Position numbers and translations under genes: made by a program. Shown here piece after piece: positions 1-5,576 of a DNA stretch of 6,204 nucleotides. How positions within the stretch are numbered: position 1 is the stretch's first letter; each line of letters opens with the position of its first letter. The stretch lies in NCBI GenBank assembly GCA_030453005.1, contig JAKDLE010000190.1, positions 1 to 6,204 of the forward strand, read 5' to 3'. The notes beneath the pieces are model-generated. The model was not told where the DNA came from. It was given only the letters and a program-made list of their open reading frames with translations, and ran no database searches. Origin of the DNA: Pseudonocardia sp. Its GTDB lineage: Bacteria > Actinomycetota > Actinomycetes > Mycobacteriales > Pseudonocardiaceae.

Positions 1-1870
1 GATCGCCCGCGCGAGAGGCGCCGCCCGCGTCGTCGTCGCGGTGCCCGTCGCCGCGGCTGCGGTGGTAGGCCGCGATCGCCAGCAGGCCCGCGAACTCGCC
101 CTGGCTCCCCGCGTTGGGCTGCAGCGACACGGCCGCGTAGCCGGTGAGCTCGGCGAGCCAGCGCTCCAGGTCGGCGATCAGCTCGCGGCTGCCCGCGGTG
201 TCGGCCTCGGGGGCGAACGGGTGCAGGTCGGCGAACCCGGGCCAGGTGATCGGCTCCATCTCCGCGGCCGCGTTGAGCTTCATGGTGCACGAGCCCAGCG
301 GGATCATCGTGCGGTCCAGGGCGAGGTCGGCGTCGGCGAGGCGGCGCAGCCAGCGCATCAGCGAGGTCTCCGACCGGTGGCTGTGGAACACGGGGTGGGT
401 CAGGTAGTCGCTGCTGCGCACCAGCGCGGCGGGCAGCGCGTCCTCGGTCGCCCGATCCAGATCGACAGGGTCGAGCGACGCGACCGAACCGCTGACGCCG
501 AACGCCGCCCACACCGTCTCCAGGTGCGCCGAGGTGGTCAGCTCCGAACAGGCGACGGCCACGGTGCCCGCGTCCACCCGGCGCAGCGCGATACCGGCGT
601 CGTGGGCGGCCGAGACGACCGCGTCGGCGTCGGCACGGGCGGTGACGGTGTCGAAGAAGGCGTCGTGCACGACCTCCACCCCGCCCGCCCGTAGGCCCGC
701 GGCCAGCACCGCGGCCATCCGGTGGGTGCGCCGCGCGATCCGGCGCAGCCCGTCGGGCCCGTGGTACACGGCGTAGCAGGCGGCGACGACGGCGAGCAGC
801 ACCTGCGCCGTGCAGATGTTCGACGTCGCCTTCTCCCGACGGATGTGCTGCTCACGGGTCTGCAGCGCGAGCCGCAGCGCGGGGTTGCCGTCGGCGTCGC
901 GCGACATCCCGACCAGGCGCCCCGGCAGCTGCCGCGCGAGCTTCTGGCCCACCGACAGGTAGCCCGCGTGCGGGCCGCCGAAGGCCATCGGCACCCCGAA
1001 GCGCTGCGTGGTGCCCACCGCGGCGTCCGCACCCAGCTCCCCGGGTGGGGTCAGCAGCGTCAGCGCCAGCAGGTCGGCCGCGACGGCGACCAGGGCGCCG
1101 CGCTCGTGGGCCTGCGCGATCAGCGCGGACGGGTCACGGACCAGCCCCGACGCGCTCGGGTAGGACAGCAGCAGCCCGTAGAACTCCCCTTCGGGCAGAC
1201 CACCGTCGAGGTCGGCGACGACGAGCTCGATCCCCAGCGGCTCGGCGCGCGTGCGCAGCACGTCGATCGTCTGCGGGAGCGTGTCGGCGTCCACCACGAA
1301 GCGCGGCGAGCGGGCCTTGCCCGTGCGGCGCAGCAACGTCATCGCCTCGGCCGCGGCGGTGGCCTCGTCGAGCAGCGACGCGCAGGCGACGGGCAGGCCG
1401 GTGAGGTCGGCGACGGTGGTCTGGAACGTCAGAAGCGCCTCCAGCCGCCCCTGGCTGATCTCGGGCTGGTACGGCGTGTACGCGGTGTACCAGGCCGGGT
1501 TCTCCAGCACGTTGCGCCGGATCACCGTGGGCGTGACGGTGCCGGAGTAGCCCAGCCCGATCATCGGGACCGTGACGGTGTTGCGGGCGGCCAGCGCGCG
1601 CAGCTCGGCGAGCACCTCGGTCTCCGAGGCCGCCGCGGGGAGGGTGGACGGCACGGGGCCTGCGTCGCGGATGGAGTCGGGCACCGCCCGCGCCGCCAGC
1701 TCGTCGAGCGAGGAGACGCCGACGGCGGACAGCATCGTGTCGAGCTCGTGCTGTTTCCCCGCCCCCCCGGGCCCGATGTGCCGGTCGGCGAACGGGACAC
1801 CCCGCTCCAGCTCGGCCAGCGACAGGCGGTCGGGCGACAGGCGGTCGGGCGTGCTGCGATCGGTGCTCAA
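1..1870 (-). CDS. gcvP: Glycine dehydrogenase (decarboxylating), P-protein; C-terminus cut by the window edge
   Basis: This is the PLP-dependent P-protein of the glycine cleavage system. It decarboxylates glycine and passes the aminomethyl group to the lipoyl arm of GcvH. The reading frame is open from the start to the edge, giving 623 residues of a family of about 950. Visible family motifs are FADRHIGP (27-34), MIGLGY (103-108), [11 protein letters not shown] (127-137), [11 protein letters not shown] (294-304), [10 protein letters not shown] (338-347), [12 protein letters not shown] (522-533) and [10 protein letters not shown] (583-592). These cover the whole N-terminal domain and the beginning of the C-terminal one. 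The PLP lysine (about residue 706 in E. coli) lies beyond the window. The start is TTG, chosen because GGAGG lies 7 nt upstream and no ATG or GTG fits before FADRHIGP. A glycine riboswitch precedes it. Oddities are a tandem PDRLS repeat (8-17) and an Asp/Gly/Ala-rich stretch at the very edge. Identification is secure. Confidence 0.97.
   Translation of the reverse strand, partial: MSTDRSTPDRLSPDRLSLAELERGVPFADRHIGPGGAGKQHELDTMLSAVGVSSLDELAARAVPDSIRDAGPVPSTLPAAASETEVLAELRALAARNTVTVPMIGLGYSGTVTPTVIRRNVLENPAWYTAYTPYQPEISQGRLEALLTFQTTVADLTGLPVACASLLDEATAAAEAMTLLRRTGKARSPRFVVDADTLPQTIDVLRTRAEPLGIELVVADLDGGLPEGEFYGLLLSYPSASGLVRDPSALIAQAHERGALVAVAADLLALTLLTPPGELGADAAVGTTQRFGVPMAFGGPHAGYLSVGQKLARQLPGRLVGMSRDADGNPALRLALQTREQHIRREKATSNICTAQVLLAVVAACYAVYHGPDGLRRIARRTHRMAAVLAAGLRAGGVEVVHDAFFDTVTARADADAVVSAAHDAGIALRRVDAGTVAVACSELTTSAHLETVWAAFGVSGSVASLDPVDLDRATEDALPAALVRSSDYLTHPVFHSHRSETSLMRWLRRLADADLALDRTMIPLGSCTMKLNAAAEMEPITWPGFADLHPFAPEADTAGSRELIADLERWLAELTGYAAVSLQPNAGSQGEFAGLLAIAAYHRSRGDGHRDDDAGGASRAGD
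1821..1850. repeat. Exact 15-bp tandem duplication inside the gcvP N-terminus
   Basis: The plus-strand unit GACAGGCGGTCGGGC occurs twice back to back (1821-1835 and 1836-1850). The length is a multiple of three, so the gcvP frame is kept and the protein reads PDRLS twice (residues 8-17). It lies upstream of the conserved FADRHIGP block, in a part of GcvP that is normally variable. It looks like a slippage duplication and probably has no effect on catalysis. Confidence 0.9.
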
Positions 1871-1876
1871 CGGACG

Positions 1877-1882
1877 ACCTCC
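1877..1882 (-). promoter_or_regulatory. Ribosome binding site that fixes the TTG start of gcvP
   Basis: On the minus strand GGAGGT is followed by CGTCCG and then TTG, so the GGAGG core is 7 nt from the start codon. This is the only good Shine-Dalgarno sequence close to the conserved N-terminus, and it justifies the rare start. It lies just after the riboswitch and the 1893-1911 hairpin, so it is the natural target if control is translational. Confidence 0.75.
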
Positions 1883-1892
1883 GGGGTGGCTC

Positions 1893-1911
1893 GGGCAGGA
1901 CGACACTGCCC
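1893..1911 (-). promoter_or_regulatory. Hairpin between glycine riboswitch and gcvP RBS, candidate expression platform
   Basis: The minus strand reads GGGCAG, a 7-nt loop, then CTGCCC, which is a perfect 6-bp stem. It starts 4 nt after the closing strand of aptamer II P1 and ends 10 nt before the gcvP Shine-Dalgarno. No run of T follows it, so it does not look like a classical intrinsic terminator. Its position suggests that it switches with the aptamer, by access to the ribosome binding site or by Rho. The mechanism is inference. Confidence 0.4.
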
Positions 1912-1915
1912 TCCC

Positions 1916-2122
1916 CCTCTGTCGCCACCCGGCGTTCCGGGCACCTGAGAGATTCACCCCGGTGAGAGGGCTTTCCCCGTCGGCGGACGGCCACCTCACT
2001 CGACGCGGTGCGGCCGTCACTTTCCAGAGGCGTCTCACCGGCGCGGTCCTGGGTGCCTGAGAGGTTCCGGGGAGGATTTGCTCCTTCGGCGCCCGGCTGT
2101 CGTGACCGGGTCTCTTCCGCGC
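1916..2122 (-). ncRNA. Tandem glycine riboswitch (two aptamers) in the gcvP leader
   Basis: Read on the minus strand, two glycine aptamers lie in series. Aptamer I (2041-2122) is closed by P1 strands GCGCGG and CCGCGC. It contains the hallmark GCGCCGAAGGAGCAA and CCTCTCAGGCACCCAGGA. Aptamer II (1916-2030) is closed by CCTCTG and CAGAGG. It has a long P3a (GACGGCC with GGCCGTC), the core CGCCGACGGGGAAAGCC and then ATCTCTCAGGT. Between that block and the closing GACAGAGG it has an extra small hairpin (1928-1941). The linker between aptamers is 10 nt. In this known class glycine binding usually turns on glycine cleavage genes. Here the only gene downstream is gcvP, which fits. The output mechanism is not obvious. 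Confidence 0.95.
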
Positions 2123-2131
2123 TGGATCGGC

Positions 2132-2147
2132 GACTGCCCCGGCAGTC
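2132..2147. repeat. Perfect dyad at the riboswitch promoter
   Basis: The arms GACTGCC (2132-2138) and GGCAGTC (2141-2147) are perfect inverted repeats separated by two bases. As RNA the likely fold is a 6-bp stem with a 4-nt loop. It overlaps the candidate -10 and lies between the YiaA/B-family stop codon and aptamer I. It could be an operator or the end of the upstream transcript; there is no T tract on the minus strand to mark a terminator. Confidence 0.5.
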
Positions 2148-2149
2148 TA
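2144..2149 (-). promoter_or_regulatory. Candidate -10 box of the riboswitch-gcvP transcript
   Basis: The minus strand has TAGACT (TANNNT pattern) 21 nt before the first base of aptamer I P1 and 12 nt after the stop of the upstream membrane-protein gene. It would place the transcript start near 2137, leaving a short leader before the aptamer. No convincing -35 is visible at 16-18 nt, so the call rests on position and the -10 pattern only. Confidence 0.35.
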
Positions 2150-2161
2150 GCCGTTCCTCCG

Positions 2162-2455
2162 TCAGCCGACCGCGCGGAACGGGTCGTGCTCGGCGAGGAG
2201 CTTGTCCATCCGGGCCTGGTCGACGCGGGTGCTGACGGTGGAGCTCTCCTGGCGGTCGCGGACGGTCTTGGCGAGGGTGAACGCCGAGGTCGTGACGTAG
2301 AGGATGCCGAGGCCGAGGAACGCGCGGACCCAGGGGTCGGCGGGCAGGTAGATCACCGCGAGGCCGACCGCGGCCAGCGAGATCCCGAAGGACAGGACCG
2401 CCTGGATGTGGAAGGCGGCGGTCGTGGGCGACGGGGGCGGTGGGGTCGTGGTCAT
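2162..2455 (-). CDS. YiaA/YiaB-family two-helix inner membrane protein
   Basis: This 97-residue protein matches the YiaAB two-helix family. After a Pro/Thr-rich start it has FHIQAVLSFGISLAAVGLAV (residues 15-34), a first membrane helix. The family-typical YLPADPWVRAFLGLG (36-50) leads into a second helix to about residue 62. The conserved exit LAKTVRDRQE (61-70) follows, and then a charged C-terminal tail (71-97) that should be cytoplasmic. Its function is unknown, and the family is not established as part of glycine metabolism. ATG at 2455 is the natural start; no good Shine-Dalgarno precedes it, so it may be leaderless or weakly translated. It is a single gene between the stem-loop after the MerR gene and the riboswitch promoter. 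Confidence 0.85.
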   Translation of the reverse strand: MTTTPPPPSPTTAAFHIQAVLSFGISLAAVGLAVIYLPADPWVRAFLGLGILYVTTSAFTLAKTVRDRQESSTVSTRVDQARMDKLLAEHDPFRAVG

Positions 2456-2534
2456 GACGGGAAGTGTGGCGGCGGTGTGGCACCCGCCGCGTCCGTGGAA
2501 CTACGGGTCGCTGATCGGCCCGGTGGGTCACCGA

Positions 2535-2578
2535 GAGTGTGCGCTCACGGCCCGCCTCCCGGCCGTGAGTGCACACTC
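2535..2578 (-). terminator. Long stem-loop after the MerR gene, probable terminator
   Basis: Two 18-bp arms (2535-2552 and 2561-2578) are inverted repeats with an 8-nt loop. They differ at one pair (2543 with 2570), which is C-A in minus-strand RNA and G-U in plus-strand RNA. It begins 35 nt after the MerR stop and ends about 80 nt before the YiaA/B-family start. There is no T tract, which is usual for actinobacterial terminators. The arms are long and regular enough that it could also be a dispersed palindromic repeat. Confidence 0.65.
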
Positions 2579-2613
2579 CCGACGATCACGGGGCCCACGC
2601 AGGCCGCGCGGGC

Positions 2614-3195
2614 TCAGGAGATGGCGCGGCGGGCGCGGCGGCGGGAGAGCTCGTCCTCGGGGGACTCGTCGATGGTGCCGCCGTCGGCGCGCTCCATCGG
2701 GAAGTTCTTGATCGAGCCGCTGATCTCGCGCATCGCCCCCGACACCGCGATGCCGAACACACCCTGGCCGCCCTTGAGCAGGTCGACGACCTCCTCGGGT
2801 GACGAGCACTCGTAGACGGTGGTGCCGTCGGAGAACAGGGTGATGCCTGCGAGGTCACGGATGCCGCGGCGGCGCAGGTGTTCCACGGCCACGCGGATGT
2901 TCTGCAGGGACACGCCGGCGTCGAGCAACCGTTTGACGATCTTGAGAACCAGCATGTCCTTGAACGAGTAGAGCCGCTGCGAGCCCGAGCCCGCGGCGCC
3001 GCGGATCGAGGGCATGACCAGCCCGGTGCGCGCCCAGTAGTCGAGCTGTCGGTAGGTGATGCCCACGACCTGCGTGGCGGTGGGCCCGCGGAAGCCGACG
3101 AGCTGGTCAGGCAGCCCGTCGAAACCGGCGTCGATCAACGGATCGGGGAAGAGCTCACCCTGCTCCGGCGTACCCGACGGCGGGACCTGGTCCAC
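2614..3195 (-). CDS. MerR-family transcriptional regulator, Rv1830-like
   Basis: This is a 193-residue regulator with an N-terminal MerR winged helix-turn-helix. The HTH is around TATQVVGITYRQLDYWARTG (39-58), and the wing and next helix are GSQRLYSFKDMLVLKIVKRL (71-90). A C-terminal region follows with SLQNIRVAVEHLRRRGI (96-112) and LFSDGTTVYEC (120-130). It closely resembles M. tuberculosis Rv1830, which also lies just downstream of the DUF151 gene. It lacks the sequence features of the FtsR/Rv1828 type. No cysteine cluster for metal sensing is visible. GTG at 3195 is chosen because GGAGG lies 7 nt upstream. An in-frame ATG at 3327 would add 44 low-complexity residues and has less support. 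Targets are not evident; direct repeats in its own leader could be binding sites. Confidence 0.9.
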   Translation of the reverse strand: MDQVPPSGTPEQGELFPDPLIDAGFDGLPDQLVGFRGPTATQVVGITYRQLDYWARTGLVMPSIRGAAGSGSQRLYSFKDMLVLKIVKRLLDAGVSLQNIRVAVEHLRRRGIRDLAGITLFSDGTTVYECSSPEEVVDLLKGGQGVFGIAVSGAMREISGSIKNFPMERADGGTIDESPEDELSRRRARRAIS

Positions 3196-3224
3196 CGAAC
3201 TCCCTCCCGCGAAGGCCCGAGACG

Positions 3225-3252
3225 ACGACTGTCGCGGCACGACGAGTGTCGC
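3225..3252. repeat. Pair of 11-bp direct repeats upstream of the MerR gene
   Basis: ACGACTGTCGC (3225-3235) and ACGAGTGTCGC (3242-3252) differ at one base and repeat with a period of 17 bp. The first contains a small palindrome, CGAC-T-GTCG. They lie 30-57 bp upstream of the preferred GTG start of the MerR gene. They could be operator half-sites or chance similarity in GC-rich DNA. Confidence 0.3.
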
Positions 3253-3377
3253 ACCAGGCCCGATGTCGGAGCCGACGGTAAGCGGACGGCCGCCGCGGGT
3301 CAACGCGCCGCGCCGGACCGTGGTCACCCGATCACGGGCGCGTCGCCCCGCGTCGACCCGAACGGCCCAGCAGGCGG

Positions 3378-3851
3378 TCAGGGCTGGGCGCCGCGGAAGT
3401 CCTCCGGCGAGATGGAGTCGAGGAACTCGCGGAACTTCTCGACCTCGTCCTCCTGCTCGTCGGGGATGATCAGCCCGGCGTCGGCGAGCACGCTCTCCTC
3501 GGCATGGATGGGTACCCCGACCCGCAGGGCCAGCGCCACCGAGTCACTCGGCCGCGCGGACACCGTGACCCCGCCGTCGAAGATCAGCTCGGCGTAGAAC
3601 GTGCCCTCCTGCAGATCCGTGATCCGCACCTGCTCCAGGCGTCGCCCGAGCGCGGAGATCACGTCCTTGAGGAGGTCGTGGGTCAGCGGTCGTGCCGGCT
3701 TGACCCCCTGCTGCTCCAGGGCGATCGCCGTGGCCTCCACCGACCCGATCCAGATCGGTAGGTAGCGGTCGCCCGTGGTCTCTCGCAACAGGAGGATGGG
3801 TTGGTTCGCGGGCAGTTCGACTCGTACTCCCACGACGCGCATCTCGCTCAT
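3378..3851 (-). CDS. Bifunctional nuclease family protein (BFN / DUF151)
   Basis: This 157-residue protein belongs to the BFN (DUF151) family, whose founding plant members were reported to have RNase and DNase activity. The role of bacterial members is poorly defined. The core runs from LPIWIGSVEATAIAL (31-45) through RPLTHDLLKDVISALG (54-69), ITDLQEGTFYAEL (77-89) and RPSDSVALALRVGVPI (100-115). An acidic tail follows (DEQEDEVEKFREFLD, 131-145). Length is normal. The ATG at 3851 has a strong AGGAGG upstream; an in-frame ATG three codons later gives MRVVGVRVELP, the more usual family beginning, and cannot be excluded. It is the Rv1829 equivalent. A TANNNT box (TAGCGT at 3934-3939) about 80 nt upstream is a weak hint of its own promoter. 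Confidence 0.93.
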   Translation of the reverse strand: MSEMRVVGVRVELPANQPILLLRETTGDRYLPIWIGSVEATAIALEQQGVKPARPLTHDLLKDVISALGRRLEQVRITDLQEGTFYAELIFDGGVTVSARPSDSVALALRVGVPIHAEESVLADAGLIIPDEQEDEVEKFREFLDSISPEDFRGAQP

Positions 3852-3957
3852 GCGCTCTCCTCCTCCTGGGTCCTGCTCCGGTGTCGAGGCGCCTCGTCCG
3901 TGCGATCGAGCGGCCCCGTGTCCGACTGCTCCGACGCTACACGGGCAGCCCCGCCCG

Positions 3958-3977
3958 CGCCCGACTCCGGACGGGCG
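3958..3977 (-). terminator. Candidate stem-loop after garA
   Basis: CGCCCG (3958-3963) and CGGGCG (3972-3977) form a 6-bp GC stem around an 8-nt loop. It begins 12 nt after the garA stop on the minus strand. No T tract follows, so this is a tentative L-shaped-type terminator or attenuating hairpin between garA and the nuclease gene. Confidence 0.35.
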
Positions 3978-3989
3978 GAGCGCGTGCGG

Positions 3990-4439
3990 CTAGCGGTCGC
4001 CGGACTCCCGCGGTCCGGTGAGGAACACGAGGCGGAACTTGCCGATCTGCACCTCGTCACCGTTGGCGAGCACAGCGGTGTCGACCGGCTCGCGGTTGAC
4101 GTAGGTGCCGTTGAGGCTGCCGACATCGACGACGACGAACTCGCCTGCGTCGCGCCGGAACTCGGCGTGCCTGCGCGAGACGGTGACGTCGTCGAGGAAG
4201 ATGTCGCTGTCGGGATGGCGGCCCGCACTGGTGGAGACCCGGTCGAGCAGGAACCGGGAGCCTGCGTTGGGGCCCCGCTTGACCACCAGCAGGGCGCTGC
4301 CCGCGGGAAGTGCGTCGACGCCGGAGACGGGCTGGTCCTGGGCCGGGGGCTCGGCGTCGGCGAGGAAGTCGGCTCGGAAGACCGAAGTCATCTCCGGGGC
4401 TCGCTCGGGTGGTACGCCGGGCCCGTCGTTCGTGGTCAC
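3990..4439 (-). CDS. garA: FHA-domain glycogen/2-oxoglutarate metabolism regulator GarA (OdhI homologue)
   Basis: GarA/OdhI binds and inhibits 2-oxoglutarate dehydrogenase and glutamate dehydrogenase and affects glutamate synthase. Ser/Thr kinase phosphorylation of an N-terminal Thr makes its own FHA domain close on itself and releases the targets. This 149-residue copy has a short disordered N-terminus and the switch segment MTSVFRADF (17-25). The linker SALLVVKRGPNAGSRFLLD (48-66) leads into the FHA core GRHPDSDIFLDD (73-84), VSRRHAEFR (87-95), VGSLNGTYVN (106-115) and GDEVQIGKFRLVFLTGP (127-143). The phosphothreonine-binding Arg74, Ser88, His91 and Asn110 type residues are all present. The start is GTG at 4439, with GGAGGAG 8 nt upstream. 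Thr18 matches the mycobacterial PknB site Thr22, but Met17 replaces the PknG site Thr21. It follows gcvH, as in M. tuberculosis. Confidence 0.95.
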   Translation of the reverse strand: MTTNDGPGVPPERAPEMTSVFRADFLADAEPPAQDQPVSGVDALPAGSALLVVKRGPNAGSRFLLDRVSTSAGRHPDSDIFLDDVTVSRRHAEFRRDAGEFVVVDVGSLNGTYVNREPVDTAVLANGDEVQIGKFRLVFLTGPRESGDR

Positions 4440-4543
4440 CTCGGGGTCTCCTCCTGCGGTGTCTGGATCCCGGACTGTGCGCCACGCCGTTGCGCGAGAA
4501 CGCTGCGGGCGGTGACGCTGTCGAGGCCGGATTGCGGTCTGCG

Positions 4544-4567
4544 AAAACCTACCCCGTCGGACGGGGT
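4544..4567 (-). terminator. Probable intrinsic terminator after gcvH
   Basis: On the minus strand ACCCCGTCCGACGGGGT (4567-4551) folds as a dyad of two 8-bp arms around one base; the realistic fold is about 6 bp with a 5-nt loop. It is followed by AGG and TTTT (4547-4544). A T run after a stem is uncommon in such GC-rich DNA. It sits 35 nt after the gcvH stop and would separate pgsA-gcvH from garA. Confidence 0.6.
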
Positions 4568-4602
4568 CGGCTGGGGGCGGAGTCGATGCGCGCTGCGCGC
4601 CC

Positions 4603-4980
4603 TCAGCCACCCGTGAGTTCGGCGTACGCCGCGGCGTCGAGCAGTGCGGTGACGTCGCCGCCGTCGAGCCGGACGTCGAGCATCCACCCGGACTCGTACG
4701 GGCCGGTGTTGACGAGCTCGGGGTTGTCGGTGAGTGCGTCGTTGACGGCGACCACCTCGCCCGCCAGCGGGGAGAGGATCTCCGAGACGGACTTGGTGGA
4801 TTCGACCTCGCCCACGGCCGCACCGGCCGCGACGGTGTCGCCGACGGTGGGCAGCGCCACGTAGACGACGTCACCGAGCTGGTTCTGCGCGTGGTCGGTG
4901 ATGCCGATCCGGACGACGCCGTCGCCCAGCTCCCGCACCCACTCGTGCGCCTCGGTGTAACGACGATCCTCGGGAATCAC
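4603..4980 (-). CDS. gcvH: Glycine cleavage system H protein
   Basis: GcvH is the small lipoylated shuttle of the glycine cleavage system; it carries the aminomethyl group from GcvP to GcvT and is then reoxidised by Lpd. The 125 residues match the family's normal size. They show YTEAHEWVRE at the start (8-17), VRIGITDHAQNQLGDVVYV (23-41) and the lipoyl-attachment motif GEVESTKSVSEI (57-68) with Lys63 as the modified residue. LSPLAGEVVAVND (69-81) and NPELVNTGPYESGWM (86-100) follow. The GTG start (4980) shares GTGA with the stop of the phosphatidyltransferase upstream, so the two are probably translationally coupled. No riboswitch is seen before it. gcvP is 2.7 kb away in a separate unit, and gcvT is not in the window. 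Confidence 0.97.
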   Translation of the reverse strand: MIPEDRRYTEAHEWVRELGDGVVRIGITDHAQNQLGDVVYVALPTVGDTVAAGAAVGEVESTKSVSEILSPLAGEVVAVNDALTDNPELVNTGPYESGWMLDVRLDGGDVTALLDAAAYAELTGG

Positions 4981-5570
4981 GCCGACAGCCTAATACGCAG
5001 GGCGAGGACGAACTGCGCCAGGTAGAGCACTCCGGAGTAGAGGTAGAGCGCCGTGCCCCACACGGCGAACGCGAGCCCGAGCGGCAGCGCCACGGCCGCG
5101 GGCACGCCGTCGCCCTGTCCGAGCAGCAGCAGTGGGAACGCGTAGAGCAGCAGGAAGGTGGCGGACTTGCCCAGGTAGGTCACGACGAACGGCCCGTAGC
5201 CCCGCCGCCGCAGCGCCACCACGCACACCGCCAGCACGACGTCGCGGGCGACGAGCGCCCCCACCGCCCACCACGGCACGACGTCGCGGATGCCGAGGGC
5301 GATCAGGGCCGCGAGGATGTAGAGGCGGTCGACCGCGGGATCCAACACCGCTCCGACCCGCGAGAACTGGCCGAGCACCCGGGCGAGCTTGCCGTCGAGC
5401 CAGTCGGTGAACCCGCCGACGGCGAGCACCAGCACGGCCCAGCCGTCGAGCCCCCGCCCCTGCCCGTCGGGGCCGATCAACAGCCACAGAAACAGCGGCA
5501 CCCCCGCCAGGCGCAGCAGGCTCAGCAGGTTCGGGACGGTGAGGATCCGGTCCTGCGGCGAGGCCGACAC
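4977..5570 (-). CDS. pgsA: CDP-alcohol phosphatidyltransferase (PgsA/cardiolipin-synthase type)
   Basis: This integral membrane enzyme transfers a phosphatidyl group from CDP-diacylglycerol to an alcohol such as glycerol-3-phosphate or phosphatidylglycerol. The family signature DxxDGxxAR-8x-GxxxDxxxD is complete: Asp56, Asp59, Gly60, Ala63, Arg64, Gly73, Asp77 and Asp81. Hydrophobic segments lie near residues 15-33, 43-55, 83-93, 97-118, 132-150 and 157-192, giving the usual six-helix plan in 197 residues. The positional counterpart in M. tuberculosis is pgsA2 (Rv1822), and the exact substrate (phosphatidylglycerophosphate or cardiolipin synthesis) cannot be decided from motifs. The GTG start is 6 nt after a TACGCT -10-like box, so the message may be leaderless; the GGAGG further upstream is too far for a ribosome site. 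The stop overlaps the gcvH start. Confidence 0.9.
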   Translation of the reverse strand: MSASPQDRILTVPNLLSLLRLAGVPLFLWLLIGPDGQGRGLDGWAVLVLAVGGFTDWLDGKLARVLGQFSRVGAVLDPAVDRLYILAALIALGIRDVVPWWAVGALVARDVVLAVCVVALRRRGYGPFVVTYLGKSATFLLLYAFPLLLLGQGDGVPAAVALPLGLAFAVWGTALYLYSGVLYLAQFVLALRIRLSA

Positions 5571-5576
5571 GAGCGC

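Noticed and set aside
1762..1768. Run of seven C as a possible frameshift in gcvP
   Set aside because: The frame is the same on both sides: FADRHIGP upstream and [18 protein letters not shown] downstream read through without a break.
722..1948. 408-codon plus-strand open frame opposite gcvP
   Set aside because: Low-complexity Arg/Gly/Val sequence lying antisense to conserved GcvP motifs; no ribosome site or recognisable domain.
1134..2576. 480-codon minus-strand open frame across the gcvP start, riboswitch and YiaA/B-family gene
   Set aside because: It is Arg/Pro-rich with no family motif, runs out of frame through two real genes and a structured RNA, and is explained by GC-rich third-position bias.
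3196..3327. 44-residue N-terminal extension of the MerR protein from ATG 3327
   Set aside because: The extension is low complexity without family similarity, while GTG 3195 has GGAGG at 7 nt. Kept as an alternative in the gene entry.
3336..3348. GGGCG/CGCCC hairpin between the BFN and MerR genes as a terminator
   Set aside because: Only 5 bp with a 3-nt loop and no T tract; such stems are expected by chance at this GC content.
4588..4600. GCGCGC-T-GCGCGC palindrome just after the gcvH stop
   Set aside because: A simple GC alternation with a one-base centre; a nearby hairpin followed by a T run is the better terminator candidate.
4440..4874. Longer GarA reading from ATG 4874
   Set aside because: It would run through the gcvH gene and the terminator in another frame; the GarA similarity begins only after the GTG at 4439, which has a strong ribosome site.
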